From NCBI RefSeq assembly GCF_001428685.1, contig NZ_LMIK01000009.1:173023-237022 (forward strand): a stretch of 64,000 nucleotides of DNA. Direction: 5' to 3'. Each line of letters opens with the position of its first letter. The stretch's first letter is position 1. The notes under the pieces are model-generated. The model was given only the letters and a program-made list of their open reading frames with translations, was not told the origin of the DNA and did no database searches. This DNA is from Lysobacter sp. Root76. GTDB lineage: Bacteria; Pseudomonadota; Gammaproteobacteria; Xanthomonadales; Xanthomonadaceae. Positions 8,257 through 16,964 of the stretch are shown piece after piece. The position numbers and the translations under genes are program-made.

Positions 8257-8285
8257 GGGGCGCGGCCTACGCCGCGCCCCTTTTT
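8257..8285 (+). terminator. Rho-independent terminator after porin gene
   Basis: GGGGCGCGGC and GCCGCGCCCC form a perfect 10-bp stem with a 4-base loop, followed by TTTTT, about 50 bases after the porin stop. Confidence 0.92.
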
Positions 8286-8336
8286 GCGTCCGGTCACCGG
8301 CCTCGCCGGCGGTCCAGCGCTTCAGCCAAATGTCGC

Positions 8337-8354
8337 GTGTCACCGGTTTGTCAC
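8337..8354 (+). promoter_or_regulatory. Pho box 1 upstream of first pstS
   Basis: GTGTCAC-CGGT-TTGTCAC fits the two-heptamer Pho box with one mismatch in each half. It is 33 bases (three helical turns) upstream of a second box. Confidence 0.75.
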
Positions 8355-8369
8355 ATCTACGACCCGCGA

Positions 8370-8387
8370 CTGTCATCGAACCGTTAT
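8370..8387 (+). promoter_or_regulatory. Pho box 2 upstream of first pstS
   Basis: A perfect CTGTCAT heptamer is followed after four bases by CCGTTAT (five of seven matches). This box overlaps the ATG at 8386, which argues against that codon being the pstS start. Confidence 0.65.
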
Positions 8388-8439
8388 GAAATTCGCAGCG
8401 AGCGGGCCATTGCCCGCCGTCTCTCTCCAGGAGCCCTCC

Positions 8440-9465
8440 GTGTTCAAGTCCTTCCGCTTCCGTCTCGCCGCGCTCGCGCTCGCGACCGCCGCCATCGTTC
8501 CGGTGGCCGCCCAGGCCGCCGACGTCACCGGCGCCGGCGCGTCCTTCGTCTATCCCATCATGTCCAAGTGGTCGGCCGACTACGCCCAGGCCTCCCAGAA
8601 GAAGGTCAACTACCAGTCGATCGGTTCCGGCGGCGGCATCGCCCAGATCAAGGCGGCGACCGTGGACTTCGGTTCCTCCGACGCGCCGTTGAAGCCCGAT
8701 GAGCTGGCCAAGTTCGGCCTGGCCCAGTTCCCGTCGGTGATCGGCGGCGTGGTGCCGGTGATCAACGTCCCGGGCGTGGCCTCGGGCGCGATGAAGCTCG
8801 ACGGCGAGACCCTGGCCAAGATCTTCCTCGGCAAGATCACCATGTGGAACGACCCGGCGATCGTCGCCCTCAACGGCGGCGTGCAGCTGCCGGCGAAGAA
8901 GATCACCGTCGTGCACCGCTCGGACGGTTCGGGCACCACCTTCAACTTCGTCAACTACCTGTCCAAGGTCAGCGGCGAGTGGAAGAGCTCGGTCGGCGAA
9001 GGCACCGCGGTCAAGTGGCCGGTCGGTATCGGCGGCAAGGGCAACGAAGGCGTGGCCGCCTACGTCAAGCAGATCCAGGGCGGCATCGGCTACGTCGAGC
9101 TGTCCTACGCGCTGCAGAACAAGATGACCTACTCGCGCATGAAGAACGCCGCCGGCAACTTCGTGCTGCCCAGCGACGAGACCTTCCAGGCCGCCGCCGC
9201 CAGCGCCGATTGGGCCAGCGCCAAGGACTTCTACCTGGTGATGACCAACGCGCCGGGCGAGAAGTCCTGGCCGATCACCGCGACCAACTTCATCCTGATG
9301 TACAAGCAGCCGAAGAACGCGCCGGGCGCCAAGAACGCCAAGGAATTCTTCCGCTGGGCCTACGCCAACGGCGACGCCCAGGCCAAGGCCCTGGACTACG
9401 TGCCGCTGCCGGACGCGCTGGTCAAGCAGATCGAAGCCTACTGGTCGGCGAACATGAACTACTGA
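8440..9465 (+). CDS. pstS: Phosphate ABC transporter substrate-binding protein PstS (first copy)
   Basis: The GTG at 8440 follows CAGGAG at good spacing and begins a clean signal peptide (VFKSFRFRLAALALATAAIV, cleaved near AQA). An ATG at 8386 would put the Pho box inside the gene. The 341-residue protein has the phosphate-binding motifs of PstS: GAGASFVYPIMSKW, YQSIGSGGGIAQIK, VDFGSSDAPL and HRSDGSGTTFNF. It captures phosphate in the periplasm and hands it to PstCA. It appears soluble, unlike the lipoprotein copy downstream. Confidence 0.95.
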   Translation: MFKSFRFRLAALALATAAIVPVAAQAADVTGAGASFVYPIMSKWSADYAQASQKKVNYQSIGSGGGIAQIKAATVDFGSSDAPLKPDELAKFGLAQFPSVIGGVVPVINVPGVASGAMKLDGETLAKIFLGKITMWNDPAIVALNGGVQLPAKKITVVHRSDGSGTTFNFVNYLSKVSGEWKSSVGEGTAVKWPVGIGGKGNEGVAAYVKQIQGGIGYVELSYALQNKMTYSRMKNAAGNFVLPSDETFQAAAASADWASAKDFYLVMTNAPGEKSWPITATNFILMYKQPKNAPGAKNAKEFFRWAYANGDAQAKALDYVPLPDALVKQIEAYWSANMNY

Positions 9466-9490
9466 TCCCCCGCGGATCGGGTTGCACGGG

Positions 9491-9513
9491 ACGGGCCTTC
9501 GGGCCCGTTCTGC
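9491..9513 (+). terminator. Hairpin after first pstS
   Basis: ACGGGCC and GGCCCGT pair around a TTCG tetraloop and are followed by a broken T stretch. It could be a weak terminator or an mRNA-stabilising 3' end. Confidence 0.6.
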
Positions 9514-9574
9514 GTTTTGGGGCTCGATTCACGCCCAATGCCCCTCCCCCGCCATAGCCCTTCTCCCGCCGCAG

Positions 9575-9703
9575 CCCTTCTCCCGCTTGCGGGAGAAGGT
9601 GGCCCGAAGGGCCGGATGAGGGCGCGCGAAAGCGAAGCGGCGACGCAAGCTCGTTGCTGCGCGGGCCCTCACCCCAACCCCTCTCCCGCGAGCGGGAGAG
9701 GGG
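9575..9703. repeat. Pair of CTCTCCCGC...GCGGGAGAG palindromes, intergenic repeat
   Basis: TTCTCCCGCTTGCGGGAGAA near 9579 and CTCTCCCGCGAGCGGGAGAG near 9682 are near-perfect palindromes. They are flanked by GGATGAGGG and CCCTCACC, which are each other's inverse. The whole is an inverted composite of about 130 bases. Such elements recur between genes in many gammaproteobacteria. It separates the two pstS genes; the gap has no supported gene. Confidence 0.75.
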
Positions 9704-9849
9704 CTAAAGCCGCGAGGGCTGAAGATCCCGGCACGGCCTTCTTTACGTCGCGCTCACGGCGCTACACCAGCCCGGCCTCGCCCCCAAAGCCCTCGCAAAG
9801 CCCGCCGCTACGGCCTTTCAGCCTTTCACTACAAATTCGTTACCGAACG

Positions 9850-9867
9850 ATGTCATAGCGCTGTAAC
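9850..9867 (+). promoter_or_regulatory. Pho box upstream of second pstS
   Basis: ATGTCAT-AGCG-CTGTAAC has six of seven matches in each heptamer at the correct 11-base period. It lies 66 bases before the second pstS start. Confidence 0.75.
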
Positions 9868-9932
9868 AAAAAGATCATCAAATGACACAGCCCCGCCGGC
9901 GAGCCTCGTCGGCACCCCTCATGGAGTTGCGC

Positions 9933-11027
9933 ATGAAATCGTCGCCGGCCCGCATCGCCGCCCTGTCCCTCGCCCTGACGCTGGCCGTGGCCGCGTGCAA
10001 GCCCGGCACCGACGCGCCGAAGGCCGCCGCCGACGGCGCCGCTCCTGCGGACGCCGCTGCTGCGGCCGGCGACAAGACCGCCGCCCTGATCACCGGTGCC
10101 GGCGCGACCTTCATCTACCCGCTGCTGTCGAAGTGGTCCGACGACTACAACAAGGCCACCGGCGCCAAGGTCAACTACCAGTCGATCGGCTCGGGCGGCG
10201 GCATCGCCCAGATCAAGGCCGGCACGGTCGATTTCGGCTCCTCCGACAAACCGCTGACGGCCGAAGAGCTCGCCGCGGCCGGCCTGGGCCAGTTCCCGTC
10301 GGCGATCGGCGGCGTGGTGCCGGTGGTCAACATCGACGGCCTCGACGCCGGCAAGCTGCGCCTGACCGGCCCGCTGCTGGCCGAGATCTTCCTGGGCAAC
10401 ATCAAGGTCTGGAACGATCCGGCGATCGCTGCGGTCAACCCGGGCACCGCGCTGCCGGCGACCAAGATCAACATCGTCCACCGCTCCGACGGTTCGGGCA
10501 CCACCTTCAATTTCGCCAACTACCTGTCCAAGGTCAGCCCGGCCTGGAAGACCAAGGTCGGCGAAGGCACCTCGGTGCAGTGGCCGGGCGGCGTCGGCGG
10601 CAAGGGCAACGAAGGCGTGGCCTCGTACGTGAAGCAGATCAAGGGTTCGATCGGCTACGTCGAACTGGCCTACGCACTGCAGAACAAGATGAGCTACGCG
10701 CAGCTACAGAACGCGTCCGGCAACTTCGTCCAGCCCAGCGCCGAGGCCTTCCAGGCCGCCGCCGCCAGCGCCGACTGGGCCAACGCCAAGGACTTCAACC
10801 TGGTGATCACCAACGCCAGCGGCGCCAACGCCTGGCCGATCACCGCGACCAATTTCATCCTGATGTACAAGCAGCCCAAGGACGCCAAGCGCAGCGCCGA
10901 TACCCGCGCCTTCTTCAAGTGGGCGTTCGAGAACGGCCAGGCCCAGGCGAGCTCGCTGGACTACGTGCCGCTGCCGCCGGAACTGGTGAAGCAGGTCGAG
11001 GCCTATTGGGCGGCGGAGTTCAAGTGA
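9933..11027 (+). CDS. pstS: Phosphate-binding protein PstS (second copy, lipoprotein)
   Basis: The 364-residue protein starts at an ATG behind GGAG. Its signal peptide ends in a lipobox (AVAAC), then an Ala/Asp/Pro-rich linker of about 40 residues, then a PstS domain closely similar to the first copy (ITGAGATFIYPLLSKW, YQSIGSGGGIAQIK, VHRSDGSGTTFNF). It is probably anchored to a membrane. The two copies look like a tandem duplication that diverged in anchoring, and each has its own Pho box. Different affinity or timing is possible but not shown. Confidence 0.93.
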   Translation: MKSSPARIAALSLALTLAVAACKPGTDAPKAAADGAAPADAAAAAGDKTAALITGAGATFIYPLLSKWSDDYNKATGAKVNYQSIGSGGGIAQIKAGTVDFGSSDKPLTAEELAAAGLGQFPSAIGGVVPVVNIDGLDAGKLRLTGPLLAEIFLGNIKVWNDPAIAAVNPGTALPATKINIVHRSDGSGTTFNFANYLSKVSPAWKTKVGEGTSVQWPGGVGGKGNEGVASYVKQIKGSIGYVELAYALQNKMSYAQLQNASGNFVQPSAEAFQAAAASADWANAKDFNLVITNASGANAWPITATNFILMYKQPKDAKRSADTRAFFKWAFENGQAQASSLDYVPLPPELVKQVEAYWAAEFK

Positions 11028-11068
11028 GCCATCGGTCCGGGCGCGCAGCGCCCGGCTTTGCCGATGGG
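11028..11068 (+). terminator. Nested hairpin between pstS and pstC
   Basis: CCGGGCGC and GCGCCCGG pair across a 3-base loop, and an outer pair GCCATCGG/CCGATGG encloses them. No full T tract follows, so partial termination or mRNA protection is likely. Either would keep the binding protein in excess over the permease. Confidence 0.6.
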
Positions 11069-11227
11069 CCATCCCGCACCCCAAGCGCCCCGCCTCGATG
11101 GAGCCCGGATGTTCGGCGCCGCCGAAATAAAGCAGAGCCCGCCTGTGCGGGAACGACGTCCGCCACCAAGACCACAACGTTCTAGCGCACCGCACGCACG
11201 CCCCGCCCTCACGGACTCCTACTCGCA

Positions 11228-12196
11228 ATGAACGCGACCGCCCTACCCACGTCCGCACCGCTAGCGCGCGACCACGCCGACGCGCGCAACGACCGTCTGT
11301 TCCGCTATGTCCTGACCGCGACCGTGATCTTCGTCCTGATCGCGCTCGCGGGTGCCGCGCTGTCGATGCTCTGGGGCGGCCGCGCCGTACTCGCCAAGGA
11401 AGGCATCGACTTCTTCATCACCGCCGAATGGAATCCGGTCGAGGACCAGTACGGCGCGCTGGTACCGATCTACGGCACCATCGCCACCGCGATGATCGCG
11501 ATGATCATCGCCGTGCCGGTCAGCTTCGGCATCGCCTTCTTCCTGACCGAAGTCGCGCCGCGCTGGGCGCGCGGCCCGATCGGCACCGCGATCGAACTGC
11601 TGGCCGGCATCCCCTCGATCATCTACGGCATGTGGGGCCTGTTCGTGCTGGTGCCGGTGATGACCGAATACGTGACCCCCTGGCTCAACGACCACGTCGG
11701 CACCTGGCCGGTGATCGGCCGCCTGTTCCAGGGCCCGCCGCTGGGCATCGGCATGCTCACCGCCGGCATCGTGCTGGCGATCATGGTGATCCCCTTCATC
11801 TCCTCGGTGATGCGCGAAGTGTTCCTGACCGTGCCGACCCGGCTCAAGGAATCGGCCTACGCGCTGGGCTCGACCAAGTGGGAAGTGAGTTGGGACATCG
11901 TCCTGCCCTACACGCGCTCGGCGGTGATCGGCGGCGTCTTCCTCGGTCTCGGCCGCGCGCTGGGCGAGACCATGGCGGTCGCGTTCGTGATCGGCAACTC
12001 GGTCAACTTCTCGGCCTCGCTGCTGGAGCCGGGCACCACCATCGCCGCGCTGATCGCCAACGACTTCGGCGAAGCCACCGAGACCTACCGCTCGGCGCTG
12101 CTGCTGCTGGGCTTCGTGTTGTTCATCGTCACCTTCGTGGTCCTCGCCGCGGCCCGCTTCATGCTGATGCAACTCTCGCGCAAGGAGGGCAACTGA
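11228..12196 (+). CDS. pstC: Phosphate ABC transporter permease PstC
   Basis: The 322-residue inner-membrane protein has about six transmembrane helices. A first helix (FRYVLTATVIFVLIALAGAA) is followed by a periplasmic loop and the permease core. The cytoplasmic EAA-type loop (KESAYALGSTKWEVSWDIVLPY) docks on PstB. PstC and PstA form the phosphate channel. The stop codon overlaps the pstA start by one base (TGATG). Confidence 0.95.
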   Translation: MNATALPTSAPLARDHADARNDRLFRYVLTATVIFVLIALAGAALSMLWGGRAVLAKEGIDFFITAEWNPVEDQYGALVPIYGTIATAMIAMIIAVPVSFGIAFFLTEVAPRWARGPIGTAIELLAGIPSIIYGMWGLFVLVPVMTEYVTPWLNDHVGTWPVIGRLFQGPPLGIGMLTAGIVLAIMVIPFISSVMREVFLTVPTRLKESAYALGSTKWEVSWDIVLPYTRSAVIGGVFLGLGRALGETMAVAFVIGNSVNFSASLLEPGTTIAALIANDFGEATETYRSALLLLGFVLFIVTFVVLAAARFMLMQLSRKEGN

Positions 12197-13080
12197 TGGC
12201 CGTCGCCACCGCCAAGGAACTGCGCACCGCCGACGGCCTGTACCGTCGACGCCGCATCGGCAACACCATCGCGGTCGCACTGGCCTGTGCCGCCGCCGCA
12301 TTCGGCCTGTTCTTCCTGGGCTGGATCCTGTGGACCCTGATCGCCAAAGGCCTGGGCGGCATCAACCTGGCGCTGTTCACCCAGAACACGCCGCCGCCGA
12401 TGCAGGAAGGCGGCCTGCTCAACGCCTTCTTCGGCAGCGCGGTGATGTGCGCGATCGCGATCCTGATCGGCACCCCGCTCGGCGTCGCCGCCGGCACCTG
12501 GCTGGCCGAATACGGGGTCGGCCGCAAGATCGGCACCGTGGTCCGCTTCGTCAACGACATCCTGCTGTCGGCGCCGTCGATCGTGCTCGGCCTGTTCGTC
12601 TACACCCTGGTGGTGATGCAGACCGGCGGCAACTTCTCGGCCCTGGCCGGCGCGATCTCGCTGGCCTTCATCGTGCTGCCGGTGGTGGTGCGCACCACCG
12701 ACGAGATGCTGCGCCTGGTGCCCTCGCAGATGCGCGAGGCCGCACTGTCGCTGGGCGTGCCGCAGTGGAAAGTGATCGTGCAGGTGCTGTACCGCAGCGC
12801 TTCGGCCGGCATCGTCACCGGCATCCTGCTCGCCCTGGCGCGCATCTCCGGCGAAACCGCACCGCTGCTTTTCACCGCCTTCGGCAACCAGTACTGGAGC
12901 ACCAACGTGCTGCAGCCCATGGCCAGCGTCCCGGTGGTGATGAACCAGTTCGCCGGCAGCCCCTATGAATCCTGGCAGACCCTGGCCTGGGCCGGCGCTC
13001 TGGTGCTGACCTTCTTCGTCCTCGTCGTCAGCTTGATCGCGCGCACCCTGGTGCTGCGGAATCGGATTTCCAATGACTGA
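12196..13080 (+). CDS. pstA: Phosphate ABC transporter permease PstA
   Basis: The 294-residue membrane protein pairs with PstC. The first helix is near residues 22-48. The EAA loop ([23 protein letters not shown]) precedes [17 protein letters not shown], typical of PstA. The ATG shares its A with the pstC stop, and the pstB start lies eight bases inside its 3' end, so pstC, pstA and pstB are translationally coupled. Confidence 0.95.
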   Translation: MAVATAKELRTADGLYRRRRIGNTIAVALACAAAAFGLFFLGWILWTLIAKGLGGINLALFTQNTPPPMQEGGLLNAFFGSAVMCAIAILIGTPLGVAAGTWLAEYGVGRKIGTVVRFVNDILLSAPSIVLGLFVYTLVVMQTGGNFSALAGAISLAFIVLPVVVRTTDEMLRLVPSQMREAALSLGVPQWKVIVQVLYRSASAGIVTGILLALARISGETAPLLFTAFGNQYWSTNVLQPMASVPVVMNQFAGSPYESWQTLAWAGALVLTFFVLVVSLIARTLVLRNRISND

Positions 13081-13930
13081 CCTGACCCTTCATACCCTCG
13101 ACCGGACTCCGGCCATGAACGACGCCCGCCTCACTCTCGCCACGCCCGAGCGGGACAGTACCGCCGCCGCCTCGGCGCCGGTCAAGCTCGCCGCACGCGG
13201 GCTGGACTTCTACTACGACAAGTTCCACGCGCTGAAGAGCATCAACCTGGAGATTCCCGAGAAGCAGGTCACCGCGCTGATCGGCCCTTCCGGTTGCGGC
13301 AAGTCGACCCTGCTGCGCATCTTCAACCGCATCTACGCGCTGTACCCGAAGCTGGAAGCGCGCGGCGAAGTGTTGCTGGACGGCGAGAACATACTCGACG
13401 CCAAGTACCCGATGAACCGCCTGCGCAGCAAGGTCGGCATGGTGTTCCAGAAGCCGGTGCCGTTCCCGATGACCATCTTCGAGAACGTGGCCTACGGCAT
13501 CCGCCACCACGAGAAGCTGTCGAAGTCGGAAATGAACGACCGCGTCGAGCACGCCCTGCGCCAGGGCGCACTTTGGGACGAGGTCAAGGACAAGCTGGGC
13601 CAGAGCGCGCTGGGCCTGTCCGGCGGCCAGCAGCAGCGTCTGTGCATCGCCCGCGCGGTCGCCCTGCGTCCGGACGTGCTGCTGCTGGACGAGCCGACCT
13701 CGGCGCTGGACCCGATCTCGACCAGCCGCATCGAGCAGTTGGTCGAGGAGCTCAAGAAGGACTACACGATCGCGATCGTGACCCACAACATGCAGCAGGC
13801 CGCGCGCGTGTCGGACTTCACCGCCTTCATGTACCTGGGCGATCTGATCGAGCACGCGCCGACCGAAACCATATTCTCCAAGCCGAGCAAGCAGCAGACC
13901 GAGGATTACATTACCGGGCGGTTTGGGTGA
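13073..13930 (+). CDS. pstB: Phosphate ABC transporter ATPase PstB
   Basis: The 285-residue ABC ATPase has Walker [10 protein letters not shown], the Q-loop [19 protein letters not shown], which is diagnostic of PstB, the signature [14 protein letters not shown], Walker [14 protein letters not shown] and the H-loop VTHNMQQA. It powers phosphate import through PstCA. The N-terminus is about 35 residues longer than in E. coli; an ATG at codon 15 is an alternative start. Confidence 0.95.
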   Translation: MTDLTLHTLDRTPAMNDARLTLATPERDSTAAASAPVKLAARGLDFYYDKFHALKSINLEIPEKQVTALIGPSGCGKSTLLRIFNRIYALYPKLEARGEVLLDGENILDAKYPMNRLRSKVGMVFQKPVPFPMTIFENVAYGIRHHEKLSKSEMNDRVEHALRQGALWDEVKDKLGQSALGLSGGQQQRLCIARAVALRPDVLLLDEPTSALDPISTSRIEQLVEELKKDYTIAIVTHNMQQAARVSDFTAFMYLGDLIEHAPTETIFSKPSKQQTEDYITGRFG

Positions 13931-13942
13931 GGGACCGCGCTT

Positions 13943-13999
13943 AGCCGATGCCCTATCGGCATCGGCTGCGGTACCGAACGCCCGGCCAGGATGGCCGGG
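13943..13999 (+). repeat. Two consecutive hairpins between pstB and phoU
   Basis: AGCCGATGC and GCATCGGCT (13943-13967) form a perfect 9-bp stem, and CCCGGCCA/TGGCCGGG (13981-13999) an 8-bp stem. Neither has a T tract. They lie in the only wide gap of the pst-phoU run and may stop exonucleases or set the phoU level. Confidence 0.6.
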
Positions 14000-14081
14000 C
14001 CGGACCATCCGGAGACCGAGTGTCTCGCCATGGATGGCAATGCAGTACAAACCAGAATTGGAACGAAATTCGGACACTCCC

Positions 14082-14792
14082 ATGAGCACCCATATGCACG
14101 ACCATATCGTCAAGAGCTACGACGACGAGCAGCGCCGCCTGCTCGACGAAACCCTGCGCATGGGCGAGATGGCCGCGTCCCAGCTCGAAGCCGCGCTCGA
14201 CGTGGTCGAACGCCGCGACGACAAGGCCGCCGAGCGCATCATCGCCAACGACGAGGCGATCGACACGCTGGAGCAGGAAATCAGCCACGACGTGATGAAG
14301 CTCGCCCTGCGCGGGCCGATGGCGCGCGACCTGCGCGAGATCCTGGCCGCGATCCGCATCGCCGCCGACATCGAACGCGTCGGCGACTACGCCGCCAATG
14401 TCGCCAAGCGCTCGACCGCGCTCAATCTGTCGCCGCCGCTGCCGCACATCGCCGGCCTGCACGCGCTGGGCACGCTCGCGGTCAAGCAGCTGCGCGACGT
14501 GCTCGCCGCCTATCGCGAGAACGACATCGAACTGGCCCAGCGCGTGCGCGCACGCGACGCAGAGATCGACACCGCCTACACCGGCCTGTTCCGCGAGCTG
14601 CTCACCTACATGATGGAGGACGCGCGCAGCATCACCCCCTGCACGCATCTGCTGTTCATGGCCAAGAACATCGAACGCATCGGCGACCACGCCACCAACA
14701 TCGCCGAAAACGTCTGGTTCCTGGTCAAGGGCGAGGAACTGCTGCCGCCGCGCGAGAAGCGCGACGACACCAACACCACCGGCGTCGTCTGA
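14082..14792 (+). CDS. phoU: Phosphate transport regulator PhoU
   Basis: The 236-residue all-helical protein has two PhoU repeats with the metal-binding patterns DIERVGDYAANVAKR and NIERIGDHATNIAE. It links the Pst transporter to the PhoR/PhoB two-component system, damping the Pho response when phosphate is plentiful. The ATG at 14082 begins MSTHMHDHIVKSYDDE, as in other PhoU proteins; the open frame extends upstream without homology. PhoB and PhoR are not in the window. Confidence 0.95.
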   Translation: MSTHMHDHIVKSYDDEQRRLLDETLRMGEMAASQLEAALDVVERRDDKAAERIIANDEAIDTLEQEISHDVMKLALRGPMARDLREILAAIRIAADIERVGDYAANVAKRSTALNLSPPLPHIAGLHALGTLAVKQLRDVLAAYRENDIELAQRVRARDAEIDTAYTGLFRELLTYMMEDARSITPCTHLLFMAKNIERIGDHATNIAENVWFLVKGEELLPPREKRDDTNTTGVV

Positions 14793-15039
14793 TACGAAGC
14801 CGTGCCCGGCTCCGCGATCGCGGGGCCGGGCTGCGGGCGCCTCCCGGGCGCCGATCCGTCTCGCTGCAGCGCAGCAAAACTGCAAACGTTTCCAGCACTC
14901 GCTAACTGAACGCACGCCCAACAAAACCGATCCGGCTGCCTCCGCCGCGAACCGTTTGCCGTAACCCCTAACTCTTGGTACATGTTCGCAGCGCCCCGCT
15001 GCGGTTTATGTAGCAAGGATTCGGAGGGATACGAAGGGC

Positions 15040-15555
15040 ATGAGCGTGACGTCGGCCTATGGCGATTTGGAAGCGGCCCGTGCGGGCGACCGCGGCGCGC
15101 TCGAACGCGTGCTGGTGCGCTCGCGCCAGGACCTGCGCCGTTACGCCGAATTCCACTGCGTCATCAACGACGTCGAGGATGCGGTCCAGGAAACCCTGAT
15201 TGCGGTCTCGCGCAAGCTGTGCGACCTGCGCTCGCTGGAGTGCTTCGCCTCCTGGACCTTCCGCATCGTCAAGCGCGAGTGCAACCGCCTCAAACGCTGC
15301 ATGCGCCTGCTCACCGGCGAGGCGATCACCGAGGACATCCTGGCGGTGGCGCTGCCCGAGCCCTGCCAGTGGCGCCACGATGTCGCCGCCGCGCTCGAAT
15401 CCCTGCCCGCGCACTATCGCGAGGTCGTGCTGCTGCGCGATCTGCAGGGCCTGACCATCGCCGAAATGGCCGAACGCCTGTCGCTCACGCGCGAAGCGGT
15501 CAAGGCGCGCCTGCACCGCGCGCGCATGCTGGCGCGCGAATATCTGGATCCATGA
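15040..15555 (+). CDS. ECF-type RNA polymerase sigma factor, cysteine-rich
   Basis: The 171-residue protein has region 2 (about 10-80: [33 protein letters not shown]) and region 4 (115-168: [41 protein letters not shown]). It carries six cysteines (40, 61, 68, 81, 87, 109), high for a sigma factor. No anti-sigma gene lies beside it; instead it is followed 106 bases later by hvfA. Caulobacter has a comparable SigF-controlled DUF692/DUF2063 locus, with an NrsF anti-sigma factor. A role in switching on the hvf genes is inferred. GTAACC at 14960 resembles the -35 of that Caulobacter sigma. Confidence 0.88.
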   Translation: MSVTSAYGDLEAARAGDRGALERVLVRSRQDLRRYAEFHCVINDVEDAVQETLIAVSRKLCDLRSLECFASWTFRIVKRECNRLKRCMRLLTGEAITEDILAVALPEPCQWRHDVAAALESLPAHYREVVLLRDLQGLTIAEMAERLSLTREAVKARLHRARMLAREYLDP

Positions 15556-15661
15556 ACAGTTTTCGAACAAGGAACCGGGCACACTGCGCCCGCTTCCGCC
15601 CTGTGTTTTTCACCGGCGGGTCGATCCCGTCATCATCGCCAACGTAATGGAGAGCAAGCGC

Positions 15662-16099
15662 ATGTCCAAGCAGATCAAGAAACCCGTCGCCCTCGCGCTC
15701 GGCGCCGCCCTGGTCGGCGGTTTGACCCTGTCCACCTCCGCCTTCGCCATGAGCGACCTCGCCCAGGGTTACCTGCTCGGCGCCCAGCAGGCGCAGACGG
15801 CCGATAAGGCCGCCGATGCCAAGGCCACCGACGCCAAGGCCGCTGAAGGCAGCTGTGGCGCCGACAAGAAACATGCCGAAGGCAGCTGCGGCGCCGACAA
15901 GAAGCATGCCGAAGGCAGCTGCGGCGCCGACAAGGACAAGAAGGCCGCAGAAGGCAAGTGCGGCGAAGGCAAGTGCGGTGCCGACAAGAAGAAGACCGGC
16001 GAAGGCAAGTGCGGCGCCGACAAGGACAAGAAGGCTGCCGAGGGCAAGAAGGCCGCCGAAGGCAAGTGCGGCGAAGGCAAGTGCGGTGGCTCGGTCTGA
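15662..16099 (+). CDS. hvfA: HvfA-like precursor peptide with EG(K/S)CG repeats
   Basis: The 145-residue protein has a Sec signal peptide ([20 protein letters not shown], cleaved near AFA29). Its low-complexity tail has all eight cysteines in E-G-x-C-G motifs: EGSCG at C65, C76 and C87, then EGKCG at C100, C105, C117, C136 and C141. In Haemophilus, EGKCG cysteines of HvfA are converted by HvfB/HvfC to copper-binding oxazolone/thioamide groups. hvfB and hvfC follow directly, so the same chemistry is expected. The start is chosen for GGAGA at good spacing; an ATG five codons earlier is possible. A metallothionein-like sponge without modification is the alternative. Confidence 0.85.
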   Translation: MSKQIKKPVALALGAALVGGLTLSTSAFAMSDLAQGYLLGAQQAQTADKAADAKATDAKAAEGSCGADKKHAEGSCGADKKHAEGSCGADKDKKAAEGKCGEGKCGADKKKTGEGKCGADKDKKAAEGKKAAEGKCGEGKCGGSV

Positions 16100-16106
16100 T
16101 CCACGC

Positions 16107-16964
16107 ATGGAAGGCGTGCGTCCGCTGAACGCGGACGCCGTCGGCCTCGGTTTGCGGCGGGCCCTGCTGGGCCCGCTGCGATCGGCCGCGCCCACCGATT
16201 TCGACTTCCTCGAGCTCGCGCCGGAGAACTGGATCGGGGTCGGCGGCCGCTACGGCGACGCCCTGGGCGAACTCGCCGCGCGCCATCCGCTGGTCTGCCA
16301 CGGCCTGTCGCTGTCGCTGGGCGGCACCGAGCCCCTGGACGAAACCTTCCTGATCCGGGTCCGCCGCTTCCTCGACCAGCACCACGTGCGCCTGTACAGC
16401 GAACACCTGAGCTACTGCAGCGACGACGGCCACCTCTACGACCTGCTGCCGATTCCGTTCACCGAGGAAGCCGTGCACCACGTCGCCGCGCGCATCCGCC
16501 AGACCCAGGACATCGTCGGCCGCCGCATCGCGGTCGAGAACACCTCGACCTACGCCACGCCGCATCAGGAAATGAGCGAGATCGACTTCACCCAGGCCGT
16601 ACTGGCCGAAGCCGACTGCGACCTGTTGCTCGACGTCAACAACGTCTACGTCAATTCGATCAACCACCGCTACGACGCGAGCGCGTTCCTGGCCGCGCTG
16701 CCGGGCGAACGCATCGCCTACATCCACGTCGCCGGCCATTACGAAGAAGCCGACGACCTCAAGATCGACACCCACGGCGCCCCGGTCAAGGACGCGGTGT
16801 GGTCGCTGCTGGGCGAGGCCTACCGGCGCTTCGGCGCGCGCCCGACCCTGCTCGAACGCGACTTCAATTTCCCGCCCTACGCCGAGCTGGTGGCCGAACT
16901 CGACACCGTGCGCGCCGTCTTGCGCGAACACGCGCCCGCCGCCGCGCGCCAGGCCCATGGCTGA
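16107..16964 (+). CDS. hvfB: HvfB, multinuclear iron oxidative enzyme (MNIO, DUF692)
   Basis: The 285-residue protein has the DUF692 TIM-barrel fold. Likely metal ligands are H65 ([10 protein letters not shown]), the EHLSY segment at 99, E144/N145 (VENTSTY), D176 and the following Asn pair, H207/H211 (HVAGH), D221/H223 (DTHG) and E250 (LERDFNFP). MNIO enzymes use two or three irons and oxygen to remodel cysteines in precursor peptides. The start lies seven bases after the hvfA stop, and its end overlaps hvfC by eight bases, so the three are an operon. Confidence 0.92.
   Translation: MEGVRPLNADAVGLGLRRALLGPLRSAAPTDFDFLELAPENWIGVGGRYGDALGELAARHPLVCHGLSLSLGGTEPLDETFLIRVRRFLDQHHVRLYSEHLSYCSDDGHLYDLLPIPFTEEAVHHVAARIRQTQDIVGRRIAVENTSTYATPHQEMSEIDFTQAVLAEADCDLLLDVNNVYVNSINHRYDASAFLAALPGERIAYIHVAGHYEEADDLKIDTHGAPVKDAVWSLLGEAYRRFGARPTLLERDFNFPPYAELVAELDTVRAVLREHAPAAARQAHG

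Noticed and set aside
14960..14990. GTAACC with a -10 as a full SigF-type promoter before the sigma gene
   Set aside because: The -35 matches but no CGAA-type -10 lies at 16 bases, so it was not listed as a feature.
15845..16090. CRISPR-like spacing of the hvfA repeats
   Set aside because: The repeats are in frame, code for EGxCG motifs and lack unique spacers.
15816..16106. 5' extension of hvfB inside hvfA
   Set aside because: The extension is only the repeat region of hvfA read in another frame; ATG 16107 gives the full DUF692 protein.
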